Source: Chitinophagaceae bacterium (GTDB taxonomy: Bacteria > Bacteroidota > Bacteroidia > Chitinophagales > Chitinophagaceae). From it: a stretch of DNA of 64,000 nt. The position numbers and the translations under genes were made by a program. Below are positions 8,221 through 15,516 of the stretch, piece after piece. The DNA lies in assembly GCA_019638615.1 (NCBI GenBank), contig JAHBTL010000022.1, positions 47,182-111,181 on the forward strand, read 5' to 3'. Positions within the stretch are counted from its first letter, which is position 1. Each line of letters opens with the position of its first letter. The notes beneath the pieces are model-generated. The model had not been told where the DNA came from and did not search any database. It saw nothing but the letters and a program-made list of their open reading frames with translations.

Positions 8221-9186
8221 TTATTTTGCGCCAGCCTTTCTTAATAAATGGACGGTGGCGGTATTTCCTTTTTTTAAAGCCCATGATAGCGCAGTGCTGC
8301 CGTTATCGGAAACAGCATTTATATGGGCGCCTTTATCTAAGAAAGCCCGGATGATCCCGGGATTATCATATTCGCTATATACCGCCCACATCAACGGCGT
8401 CATGCCCGCTCTCGTTTTTTTTGTATTGATGTTTTTTGTTTTGGGCAAAATAACCTTTACGGCTTCCATATTGCCTGCCGCAGCAGCCCATGCTGCCGGA
8501 AGATAATTTTGCTCATCCGTAATATTTACATCGGCCCCGTGGTTCACCAGGCAGGGAACAGCGTTCCAGTTACCCATTCTTACCGCATACATTAATGGCG
8601 TAAATCCCCACGGGTGGGCGTTTATGTCGAGCCCTTTGCCGAGCAAAAGCTTAATAGTCATCGTATCGCTGAATTGTGCGGCGCGCATTAACGCTGTTTC
8701 CGCATTCCATCTTTTGGCGTTCACGTCAGCGCCGTTATCTATCAGCCATTTCACTGTTTCGTACATGCCATATCCGGAACAGGCGATCAATAAAGCGCTA
8801 TTGCCCGATTTTGCCGTATCGTTGATGTTTGCTCCATACCGGAGCAGCAATTTCATTTTGTCGAGATCATTGGTGCAAAGCATGAGCGCCGTTTGCCCGT
8901 ATTTGTTTTTAAGGTTTGGATCGGCTTTGTTTTCCAGCAGTAACTGCATGCAGTTTGCCGACGCGTATATAGCCGCATTGATTAATACATGATCACTGTC
9001 ATCATCATACGCATTTACATCCGCACCGGTTTGTATAGATTTTAATATTGCACCGGCGTCGTTATTTTTTACTGCCTCAATCAAAGCTGCTGATTGTGCC
9101 TGCACGTATTGCACAGCCGGCAGCCAGTGAGCGATAATGGAAAGGAACAGGATTTTATACGTGTGCATAAAAATGTTTTGTAACAT
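8221..9186 (-). CDS. Exported ankyrin-repeat protein
   Basis: The 321-residue protein has a signal peptide (hydrophobic ILFLSIIAHWLPAVQYVQAQ) and about nine ankyrin repeats covering residues 32-321. The consensus signs GADVNA, G.TALM.A and LL..GA recur every 32-36 residues. It should form an extended periplasmic binding surface. The start at 9186 is supported by the preceding peptide gene, whose TAA overlaps this ATG by one base (TAATG). An in-frame ATG at 9168 would give a tidier signal peptide and is the alternative. The next gene is 18 bp downstream and encodes the CxxCH/QW protein. No enzyme domain is present; a binding or chaperone role toward its neighbour is inference. Confidence 0.92.
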   Translation of the reverse strand: MLQNIFMHTYKILFLSIIAHWLPAVQYVQAQSAALIEAVKNNDAGAILKSIQTGADVNAYDDDSDHVLINAAIYASANCMQLLLENKADPNLKNKYGQTALMLCTNDLDKMKLLLRYGANINDTAKSGNSALLIACSGYGMYETVKWLIDNGADVNAKRWNAETALMRAAQFSDTMTIKLLLGKGLDINAHPWGFTPLMYAVRMGNWNAVPCLVNHGADVNITDEQNYLPAAWAAAAGNMEAVKVILPKTKNINTKKTRAGMTPLMWAVYSEYDNPGIIRAFLDKGAHINAVSDNGSTALSWALKKGNTATVHLLRKAGAK

Positions 9187-9329
9187 TAATAATGGCTGAC
9201 ACCTGCCGGTAAATGCAGGATGAAATCAATCATTTGCTGAAAAAGGCTGAATAAAATAAGAAAGACGCCGATAAAAAGAGTGGCAATACCTGCTACTCCT
9301 GCTGCTTCGAGTGTTTTAGTTGAGTTCAT
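9186..9329 (-). CDS. 47-residue single-span membrane peptide
   Basis: A 47-codon frame runs from ATG at 9329 to TAA at 9186-9188. The peptide begins MNSTKTLEAAG, has one hydrophobic segment (VAGIATLFIGVFLILFSLF, about residues 12-30) and a short tail ending SHY. It is real by context: it is the first gene after operator site 1, its stop overlaps the ankyrin start, and its -7-like promoter element lies 22 bp upstream. It resembles the very small membrane subunits or assembly factors that sit at the head of some respiratory operons, but I recognise no family. Confidence 0.7.
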   Translation of the reverse strand: MNSTKTLEAAGVAGIATLFIGVFLILFSLFQQMIDFILHLPAGVSHY

Positions 9330-9350
9330 GTGTAGTTGTTTTAACTACTG

Positions 9351-9399
9351 TAAAAATAGTTTGTGTTGCTGCGGAGGGCAATCACCTGAACGGGTGATT
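9351..9399 (-). promoter_or_regulatory. Operator site 1 and promoter of the ankyrin/CxxCH operon
   Basis: The palindrome AATCACC-N6-GGTGATT lies at 9380-9399 with both 7-bp arms perfect. Exactly 21 nt downstream on the minus strand is TATTTTTA (9351-9358), close to the Bacteroidota -7 consensus TAnnTTTG. The palindrome would be centred near -42, the position of a class II activator. The first start codon, 9329, follows after about 21 nt. Confidence 0.82.
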
Positions 9400-9653
9400 T
9401 TGATGATGATCAGGAAATGATAGTAGCAGATGTGCTTTAAATAAATTTTGAAAAGGGGAAGCTAAAATTCAGGTGTGCAGATAAAAGATAATAGTGCATT
9501 CAATGTCGTTTCCTTAGTTGCAGGTGTCTGTAATAAGCAATGGAACACTGAACACAGTTCATTTCGAGTAATTTATTAGGCGAACCCAAATCAATGATGC
9601 GATGACGTGCAATTAACAATAATCGTACATAGCGGCAAGTCAGGAGATTGCTT

Positions 9654-9881
9654 CCACAAGTGTTCGAAACCTGAAATTTACTCAAGAGGTGCAGCGCACC
9701 TTAATCTTTGTAGCTGATTATCATGAACGTTTTTTTAGCCGCAGAGCGGCGAAATATTTTTTACCCACTAAAATGATATTCCGGTGCGCTGCACCTTGCA
9801 TCCACGGAATCAATTGTCTACAAATATACCGCCGCGCTGCGGCTGAAAGCGGTTATTGTGAAAGGTTTCGAACACTTGTGG
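9654..9881. mobile_element. 228-bp MITE-like element with 19-bp TIRs and 7-bp target duplication
   Basis: Perfect 19-bp terminal inverted repeats, CCACAAGTGTTCGAAACCT at 9654-9672 and its inverse at 9863-9881, bound the element. Both ends are flanked by the same 7 bases, ATTGCTT (9647-9653 and 9882-9888). The insertion lies in the GATTGCTTC portion of a separate repeat family. Inside are four small GC-rich hairpins (near 9690, 9740, 9790 and 9830). No transposase frame fits in it, so it is non-autonomous and would need a transposase elsewhere in the genome. Confidence 0.85.
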
Positions 9882-10076
9882 ATTGCTTCTTCCGCCAAAA
9901 CATTCACTCAATTCAAATGATCATGCGGGCGGGATCGCAAGGACGGCAAGAGATTGAGTAATTGCATACTTTGCCTTAGTATTGGTTGTAAAGCCAAAGC
10001 CCTCTCGTTCGTCATTGCGATCCCGCCAGCATCGAAACTTTAGCTAAAACAAAGTTTTGGCGGGAGAAGCAATCTC
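9882..10076. repeat. ATTGCGATCCCGCC/GATTGCTTC inverted-repeat elements, two copies
   Basis: The first copy (about 9882-9950, broken on its left by the 228-bp insertion) runs from GATTGCTTCTTCCGCC to GGCGGGATCGCAA. The second copy at 10011-10076 runs from GTCATTGCGATCCCGCC to GGCGGGAGAAGCAATCTC. The second is 66 nt long and differs from 13987-14052 at only two positions. Each unit folds into an imperfect hairpin downstream of the cytochrome gene. Confidence 0.85.
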
Positions 10077-10094
10077 TGAACTTACGTGCATTTA

Positions 10095-11420
10095 TTATTT
10101 TATTTTCTTAAAAACCTCTCCGTAATCGGTTGCTTCTTTTAATGCCGTTATATTTCCTGCTGCATCGCTGATAAAATTAACAGGCAGCGGCCAGCCTGGT
10201 GTTAGAAAATAAGTTGCTGTTTGCGGTATCAATTCAATTTTTGGTGCATTTTCCGCCTGTTGCCCCATTAATTTTTTTCCCTGTTTTGTGATGATATAAG
10301 TTGCATTGTATTTTTCGTTGAAATAGACACCAACATATTTATCATATAAATTATCACTAACCTTTATGCCGTGTGGTTTTGGAATTATATTTTTATCACC
10401 ATTGCCATGTTTCTGCCCGCATAGTATGCAATACGTAAATGGTTGCTGATTCGTAATATAATGTTGAGCCTTTGGCAGTGTGGTCAGATAGGCGTAAATA
10501 GCCCGCAGGTCAGCATCATTCAGATTTTTAAAACTATTCCACGGCATCACAGGACTAAGCGTATTGCCCTTGCCTGTTCGTATCACAAAAAAAAATGCCT
10601 GCAATCCATAATTAATACCGGAAGCATCTGTAGTAATATTTGCACTAAATGCCTGATGCCCGGATATGTTGATATTATATCCGCCGGCAAAAAGCCCGGG
10701 GCTGTATTCGCCGCTGTAACTATGGCAGCCCATGCAATCACCGATTCGTACCAGGTAGCTGCCGCGTTGTATTGAGTCTGACAAATCAGGAGCAATAACT
10801 TTTTCCGTAACCGGGCTATATGATTTTTCAAGCCATGATTTTTCATCTGCAGATAATTTGGTGGCAGCTACTTTATTATACACTGCCGGCAACGAGCGCA
10901 GGTAAACAATAACTGCGGCAAGGTCTTCATCTGACAAATACCTGAAATTATAATAAGGCATTTTCGTGCTTAATGCTCTTCCATCGTGACCAATACCTTC
11001 ACGTATGGCACGAACAAGCATATCATCTGTCCACATACCGGCGCCGGTTTCCTTATCAGGTGTAATGTTTGGCGCTATTATTTTTGTAGTGCTGTCTTCA
11101 AATAAAATATCGCCGCCGCTTCCTTCCTTCCCTGCAACCGGCGGCGCACCCGCAGCATTCCAATTGAGCGGAGAATGGCAGGTAAGACAATGGAGTATTC
11201 CATTAACCAAATATTCACCACGGGATAGTCGCTCCGGAGTGCTCGTAAACGTAATGTTGGTAAGTGGCCGTGCTTTAAAACTATCTTGTGAGTTATTGGT
11301 AAATGAACCGGTATTATCAATAGTTTTCTCTGCTGAATTTTGGCATGACGGTGAATATATTATCACTATAATTACAGCAATAATTAGTAAGAACGTTGTT
11401 ATGATTTTTTTATTAGTCAT
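10095..11420 (-). CDS. Diheme cytochrome c lipoprotein with extra C-terminal domain
   Basis: The 441-residue product has an N-terminal hydrophobic segment ending in SPSC (C26), a plausible lipoprotein site. Two cytochrome c modules follow. Module 1 has CLTCH at 78-82 and a likely methionine ligand in MPYYNF (M154). Module 2 has CMGCH at 229-233 and MPWNSF (M292). At 331-335 there is CILCG, a third pair of cysteines lacking the heme histidine. Residues about 355-441 (KYVGVYFNEKYNATYIITK onward) resemble the small beta domain DUF3471, an unusual partner for cytochromes. It is the last gene of a three-gene operon headed by operator site 2, 10 bp after the previous gene. It probably transfers electrons in the periplasm; donor and acceptor are unknown. 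Confidence 0.9.
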   Translation of the reverse strand: MTNKKIITTFLLIIAVIIVIIYSPSCQNSAEKTIDNTGSFTNNSQDSFKARPLTNITFTSTPERLSRGEYLVNGILHCLTCHSPLNWNAAGAPPVAGKEGSGGDILFEDSTTKIIAPNITPDKETGAGMWTDDMLVRAIREGIGHDGRALSTKMPYYNFRYLSDEDLAAVIVYLRSLPAVYNKVAATKLSADEKSWLEKSYSPVTEKVIAPDLSDSIQRGSYLVRIGDCMGCHSYSGEYSPGLFAGGYNINISGHQAFSANITTDASGINYGLQAFFFVIRTGKGNTLSPVMPWNSFKNLNDADLRAIYAYLTTLPKAQHYITNQQPFTYCILCGQKHGNGDKNIIPKPHGIKVSDNLYDKYVGVYFNEKYNATYIITKQGKKLMGQQAENAPKIELIPQTATYFLTPGWPLPVNFISDAAGNITALKEATDYGEVFKKIK

Positions 11421-11430
11421 CTTGTCAAAT

Positions 11431-11961
11431 TCATTCTGCTTTAGTAAGTTTCATCTCAAGAAAAACCGCGCCTTCTTTTCCATTAATTTCCGGGCGCGAC
11501 TGGATAAGCCAGGTGTTCATATCGGGTTGCCATATCAGCCGTTGTACAACACTGGTATCACTGCTGAATTTTGCCACAGTTTTAAACTCGTTGCCGCTTC
11601 GGTAGCCATAAAAAAATCCTTCAGATAAATCTGCATCACCTTCAATGCTCATGCCATGAATAGTGTAGCGTTGTTTGTTGCGGTTGTATCCGATGTATTG
11701 ATAATACTCCATTTCCACACCCCACCACGGAATTACTTCATTGCTTTTTAAATGGATGAGCAAATATTGATGATTTAATATCCAGCGTGCATCCATTTCT
11801 GAAGTAAACCTGCTGCCATGTGCAACAGCAGTAACGTGCCAGTTGCCAACAAGATGATCAAGCAGATCATCATGAAATCTTCCGTCAGTAGTGTCTTTTG
11901 TTTGTGTAAAAACTGTTGTTACAACAAATATTTTTACCAATAAAAGCAATAGTTTTTTCAT
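11431..11961 (-). CDS. Secreted DUF1579-like protein (regulon copy 1)
   Basis: The 176-residue product has a signal peptide (MKKLLLLLVKIFVVTTVFTQ) and a single beta-rich domain of the DUF1579/lipocalin-like type. Its marks are DDLLDHLVGNW at about 30-40, WILNHQYLLIH, YIGYNRNKQRY and a final block LIWQPDMNTW. It is clearly related to the protein at 14276-14824, which shares DDLLDH, WILNHQ and WQP. The family is thought to bind small hydrophobic ligands but no function is established. It sits between another DUF1579-like gene (16 bp upstream) and the cytochrome gene (10 bp downstream), so all three are one operon. Confidence 0.85.
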   Translation of the reverse strand: MKKLLLLLVKIFVVTTVFTQTKDTTDGRFHDDLLDHLVGNWHVTAVAHGSRFTSEMDARWILNHQYLLIHLKSNEVIPWWGVEMEYYQYIGYNRNKQRYTIHGMSIEGDADLSEGFFYGYRSGNEFKTVAKFSSDTSVVQRLIWQPDMNTWLIQSRPEINGKEGAVFLEMKLTKAE

Positions 11962-11977
11962 ATTGCATCGTTTATCA

Positions 11978-12616
11978 TTATTTCGCTTTCACTCTTGTGA
12001 AATATATCTCTGTATCTTTAATGTATCTTCCATTTTTTTCAGAATAATAGTTCCACTGGTAATGATCTTTATCATTAAAAATAAAATCAAAACGAGCATT
12101 GGTTTTTACATCCGGCGTATCTTCAAACACAGCATAAAACACAATGGTTCTGGCAGCAGCGTCATATGTGCCCTGCCAAAAAGTTATATCGCTGCCGATA
12201 TGACTATTGATATAGCTGAATTGAAATTTTTCGCTTACATTATTATACCCTTCCAACTGAATTGCTTTTGCATGATCATTAATCATTTTCCCGTTTCGCA
12301 CAGGTAAGGCTATTTTCGCCGCTGTGGTTAGTTCTGTAATAAAAAAACGTCCGTAAGCAAAAGGTTTTCTTGTAAGGCTTCCGGCTAATTTTACACTCTC
12401 TTTACTTGTAACGGAATCAACCCATTCCAGGTGGCTGCCTTTGAAAGTCCAGTTGCCTGTAAGTTCTTCAAGCATATAGTGATACCTGCCGGGTCTTGAA
12501 TAATCGAGCATTTGCTGAAAAGTGTTGTCCTTATTAGCCGATGAATCTTTACTGTTTTGGGCGAATGCAGCGGTTGCAATAAGTATTGTTACCAGGGCAA
12601 TCAGCAGGCGGTTCAT
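11978..12616 (-). CDS. Secreted DUF1579-family protein (regulon copy 2)
   Basis: The 212-residue protein begins with a signal peptide (MNRLLIALVTILIATAAFAQ). The mature part matches DUF1579: LEELTGNWTFKG at about 49-60, PFAYGRFFITE, GYNNVSEKF, and WQGTYD. It is more distant from the copies at 11431 and 14276 than those two are from each other. It is the first gene of the operon driven by the promoter at operator site 2, with a leader of only about ten bases. The following gene starts 16 bp after its stop. A periplasmic ligand-binding role alongside the cytochrome is inference. Confidence 0.88.
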   Translation of the reverse strand: MNRLLIALVTILIATAAFAQNSKDSSANKDNTFQQMLDYSRPGRYHYMLEELTGNWTFKGSHLEWVDSVTSKESVKLAGSLTRKPFAYGRFFITELTTAAKIALPVRNGKMINDHAKAIQLEGYNNVSEKFQFSYINSHIGSDITFWQGTYDAAARTIVFYAVFEDTPDVKTNARFDFIFNDKDHYQWNYYSEKNGRYIKDTEIYFTRVKAK

Positions 12617-12631
12617 GTATAAAATTTTCAG

Positions 12632-12680
12632 TAAAATTACCTGCTACGCGAACGAAGAACAATCACCCAAACTCGTGATT
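12632..12680 (-). promoter_or_regulatory. Operator site 2 and promoter of the DUF1579/cytochrome operon
   Basis: AATCACC-N6-CGTGATT lies at 12661-12680, with one mismatch in the second arm. TAATTTTA, a -7-like element, lies at 12632-12639, again exactly 21 nt downstream on the minus strand. The start codon of the DUF1579-family gene is at 12616. Confidence 0.8.
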
Positions 12681-12689
12681 TTTATACCA

Positions 12690-13415
12690 TCAGGGTAATA
12701 AGTCCCAGATCAATATCAAAAAAATGTGAACGCTTACAATACAGGCGCTGCCTGTCAAAGTGATTTTATGGATACTTTTTATTGTAAGCAGATCATAAAT
12801 AAAAATGGGGATCAACAGCAAATCATTATAAACAAACCATGCAGAGGGAATAGGGTTGTTCAATAAAGACAGTTTTGCCATTGCAGGTATCCATTCCAGT
12901 GTTGCATTAACACCTGCGTAGATTAAAACACGGTTAAAACCGGCAGATATTAAAACCAGTGTTGCAAGTAAAAGCAGGCGCTTATGCGCTGCCGCATTTT
13001 TCCTGGCAACTATGCCCCAGGTAAAAAATAACCCGAACAGGCATATAGTTAAGAAAAGAAAAATAACACTGTCCCACGAGATATCGGTATGAAAAGGATA
13101 ACCTATATGCGCATTAAAAGTTACGATACCCATTGATATCCATGCGAGTATGCCCAGTCCTACAGAAAGCAAACCAATCCGCCTGTGCAATTTCAGGTTT
13201 CTTTTAGCTGCAAGCATGGCTTGTATAAGAAAAACCAATAACCACGCTGTTAATAAGGCGCCATGTACATGAACAAACCAGGGCAGCGTTATATGTTGCG
13301 CATTGATAGCCCGGTAATCTTCTCCAAAACCTATCACAGATACACTGATAAAGAAGACAGCCATCATTATGAAAAAATAGCGTGCATAGAATGATTGTTT
13401 TATTGCTGCTTTCAA
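12690..13415 (-). CDS. Seven-span membrane protein with conserved histidines
   Basis: The 241-residue protein has about seven transmembrane helices. The region WFVHVHGALLTAWLLVFLIQ (about 46-65) followed by RNLKLHRRIGLL is typical of a widespread family of polytopic bacterial membrane proteins near DUF2306. The paired histidines suggest heme or quinone contact, but this is unproven. The start codon here is TTG at 13415, placed just behind the promoter of operator site 3; no ATG precedes residue 17. Starting at ATG 13367 would cut into the first helix, so I prefer TTG. It is a single-gene unit of the regulon. Confidence 0.83.
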   Translation of the reverse strand: MKAAIKQSFYARYFFIMMAVFFISVSVIGFGEDYRAINAQHITLPWFVHVHGALLTAWLLVFLIQAMLAAKRNLKLHRRIGLLSVGLGILAWISMGIVTFNAHIGYPFHTDISWDSVIFLFLTICLFGLFFTWGIVARKNAAAHKRLLLLATLVLISAGFNRVLIYAGVNATLEWIPAMAKLSLLNNPIPSAWFVYNDLLLIPIFIYDLLTIKSIHKITLTGSACIVSVHIFLILIWDLLP

Positions 13416-13432
13416 AATTTTATTTTATAATG

Positions 13433-13481
13433 CAAAATTCCGCTTTGATGGGGTCGCAGTCAATCACCCGGACAGGTGATT
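13433..13481 (-). promoter_or_regulatory. Operator site 3 and promoter of the seven-span protein gene
   Basis: AATCACC-N6-GGTGATT lies at 13462-13481 with perfect arms. GAATTTTG at 13433-13440 follows after exactly 21 nt and matches the TTTG half of the -7 consensus. Confidence 0.82.
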
Positions 13482-13673
13482 TATGTATGGTATGAGTAAT
13501 TGAAGAACGTTTGCTGCAGAAGAGCGTAACCTGCCTGTTGGCTATGCACGCGCTGCCAGGATATTATCTGCACTAAAGCCCGGGGATTTCACTTTTAGCA
13601 AAAAGGTCTAAAAGGTGATAATATCATTCTTTAAAGACATCAGGAAAGCGAAATTTTTTAATACCCTCCTGCC

Positions 13674-14052
13674 GTCATGGCGATCCCGCCTGTATCGGAA
13701 TCTTAATTGAAGCAAAAGCCTGGCGGGGGAAGCCATCTCCGTTTTTGAATCCATGAGAGATGGCTTCATCTGCCGCAAGATGCTTATAATTCAATCTTCA
13801 TGAGGCGGGCTGCCAATGACGTATTGTCTAAATAGTTAACTACCAGCGCTATCAGGAGATTGCTTCTCCCGCCGCAATATGCGTTTAATTCAAACAACCT
13901 CCGGGCGGGATCGCAATGACGCTAAAATTGTTTTGGGTTTATAACCGGTACCAAAGCAAAGTATACATTCACTCAACCTCTCGCCCGTCATTGCGATCCC
14001 GCCAGCATCGAAACTTTAGTTAAAGCAAAGTTTTGGCGGGAGAAGCAATCTC
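13674..14052. repeat. Array of four ATTGCGATCCCGCC-type hairpin repeats
   Basis: Copies lie at 13674-13739, about 13755-13820 (inverted), 13856-13920 (inverted) and 13987-14052. Each pairs GTCATTGCGATCCCGCC-like and GGCGGGAGAAGCAATCTC-like arms across a 25-35 nt spacer. The first two are more diverged (GCCATCTC for GCAATCTC). The last is nearly identical to 10011-10076. The rest of the 13482-14275 gap holds no visible gene. Confidence 0.85.
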
Positions 14053-14081
14053 TACTGTTAATTCCACGTCATTTTGTTGCC

Positions 14082-14127
14082 GTTGTTGGTGTTGAGTGCG
14101 GATTTGCGTTCTGGCCTCACCAACAAC
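14082..14127. repeat. GTTGTTGGTG palindromic element, copy d
   Basis: Perfect 10-bp arms lie at 14082-14091 and 14118-14127 around a 26-nt spacer beginning TTGAGTGCGG. It is related to copy c in inverted orientation and lies downstream of the DUF1579-like gene at 14276. Confidence 0.8.
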
Positions 14128-14168
14128 AATTTAGTACTTAAATTTTATAATAGCACATATAAATCCCG

Positions 14169-14240
14169 GTTGTTGGTGTTTGCCTACGCATTTTGCCCAA
14201 CCGCGAACACACAACAACGGCGCTTGAGAACACCAACAAC
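14169..14240. repeat. GTTGTTGGTG palindromic element, copy e
   Basis: Arms GTTGTTGGTG (14169-14178) and CACCAACAAC (14231-14240) enclose a longer 52-nt spacer. The spacer contains an extra ACAACAACGGCG, so this copy may be two overlapping units. Confidence 0.72.
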
Positions 14241-14275
14241 TCTGATAAACCACATTGGCGTAGCCACATCCCGGG

Positions 14276-14824
14276 TTACTCCTTTTGCCTTTCAATTTTT
14301 AAATCCAGGTAGGGCGCTTCCTCTTTGCCGTTATTCATATTTTTTGCAACAAAATGCCACGACTTTGTTTGCGGTTGCCATGTAAAACTTTCAACGTCAA
14401 AGCTGCCGGTAGACGGGTCAGCAAACCGGCTCACAAATTTTATTTCATTGCCATTACGCGTGCCGAATAAAAGATAGCCGAGCTGGTTACCTGCACCAAA
14501 CACATTCAGCAAATGTGCCGCATAACGTTTATTGCCGTGGTCGTAACCAATAAACAATAACGATTCATACTTCATGTGCAGCCAGGGCACAGTATCGTTT
14601 CCTGTTTCATGAACCTGGAAAAACTGGTGGTTCAATATCCACTTTCCTTCAAAGTGTATATTTTTAAATTTCTGCTCATGCACCGTTCCGGAAGCCGTCC
14701 ACATACCTGCAAAATGATCGAGCAAATCATCATAAAAACGATGATCTGTAGTATCATCCGTGATTTGAGAAAATGAGGGAACCGAAATGATACCTGCAAA
14801 AAATAAAAAACAAAATTGTTTCAT
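14276..14824 (-). CDS. Secreted DUF1579-like protein (regulon copy 3)
   Basis: The 182-residue product has a signal peptide (MKQFCFLFFAGIISVPSFSQ) and one DUF1579-like beta domain. The shared blocks DDLLDHFAGMW, WILNHQFFQVH, LFIGYDHGNKRY and FTWQPQTKSW mark it as a paralogue of 11431-11961. It starts one base after the stop codon of the response regulator gene, so regulator and DUF1579-like protein are co-transcribed and probably translationally coupled. This placement ties the DUF1579-like proteins to the signal pathway itself; acting as a ligand-binding accessory is an inference. Confidence 0.87.
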   Translation of the reverse strand: MKQFCFLFFAGIISVPSFSQITDDTTDHRFYDDLLDHFAGMWTASGTVHEQKFKNIHFEGKWILNHQFFQVHETGNDTVPWLHMKYESLLFIGYDHGNKRYAAHLLNVFGAGNQLGYLLFGTRNGNEIKFVSRFADPSTGSFDVESFTWQPQTKSWHFVAKNMNNGKEEAPYLDLKIERQKE

Positions 14825-14825
14825 A

Positions 14826-15464
14826 CTATACTAATTTTTGCTGTATTGCTTTTGCAACGGCCTCACTTTTGGAATGCACGTGCAGTTTTTCGTAAATATG
14901 CCTTACATGTGTTTTAACGGTGTCTATAGACAGGAAGCAGGATTCTGCAATACCCTGGTACGATTTACCTTTTACCAGCCAGCCCAGGATCTCTTTTTCA
15001 CGGTCTGACAAGTCAATAAATTCATTTTTTGTTGTTGCTGACTGATGCCTGAACATTTCCAATACTTTTGCGGCAATAGAAGGCGCCATGGGCGCGCCGC
15101 CATTGTATGTTTCGTGAATGGCTTCAATCATTTTTTGCGGGGATGTTTTCTTGAGCATATAACCGGAGGCTCCTGCACAAAGCGCTGCAAAAATCTTATC
15201 ATTCTCCTCAAATACAGTCTGCATAAGAATTTGAACGTTGGGGAATTTTTCTTTGATGATCTGCACGGCCTCAATACCCGAAGTGCCGGGCATGTTTATG
15301 TCCATCAGCACCACATCAGGATCGGCAGCCTGCATGCTGCGCAAAATTTTATTCGCATCCGCAAAAGCACCGGTGCAATACATATCTTCGCGGCTGTTTA
15401 CAAGCTGTGCTAAGCTTTCGCGCAATACTTTATTGTCTTCGAATATGGCAACTTTTATTTCCAT
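14826..15464 (-). CDS. NarL/LuxR-family response regulator
   Basis: The 212-residue protein has a receiver domain (1-120) with E9-D10, phospho-acceptor D55 in LMDINMP, and K105. A LuxR-type helix-turn-helix follows (about 150-207, LSDREKEILGWLVKGKSYQGIAESCFLS...TVKTHVRHIYEKL). It is the natural partner of the two HisKA_3 kinases encoded immediately upstream. LuxR-type regulators bind as dimers to short palindromes, so I propose it binds AATCACC-N6-GGTGATT at the five sites in 9.4-19.1 kb, including one in front of its own gene (autoregulation). The -7 element at site 4 ends three bases before the ATG, so a transcript from it would be almost leaderless. Confidence 0.95.
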   Translation of the reverse strand: MEIKVAIFEDNKVLRESLAQLVNSREDMYCTGAFADANKILRSMQAADPDVVLMDINMPGTSGIEAVQIIKEKFPNVQILMQTVFEENDKIFAALCAGASGYMLKKTSPQKMIEAIHETYNGGAPMAPSIAAKVLEMFRHQSATTKNEFIDLSDREKEILGWLVKGKSYQGIAESCFLSIDTVKTHVRHIYEKLHVHSKSEAVAKAIQQKLV

Positions 15465-15467
15465 ATT

Positions 15468-15516
15468 TAAAATAACTGAATTAATTATTCATATCGCATC
15501 ACCCGTTTAAGTGATT
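15468..15516 (-). promoter_or_regulatory. Operator site 4 and promoter of the response regulator gene
   Basis: CATCACC-N6-AGTGATT lies at 15497-15516, with one changed base at the end of each arm, and overlaps the stop codon of the upstream kinase gene. TTATTTTA at 15468-15475 follows after exactly 21 nt. It would give the regulator its own promoter within the kinase-regulator cluster. Confidence 0.75.

Noticed and set aside
9654-10076. CRISPR array
   Set aside because: Repeats here are inverted and irregularly spaced; no equal-length direct repeats with unique spacers and no cas genes were seen.
11005-11628. Plus-strand open frame of 207 codons opposite the cytochrome and DUF1579-like genes
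   Set aside because: It overlaps two well-supported minus-strand genes, has no motif, and its composition is that of an antisense shadow.
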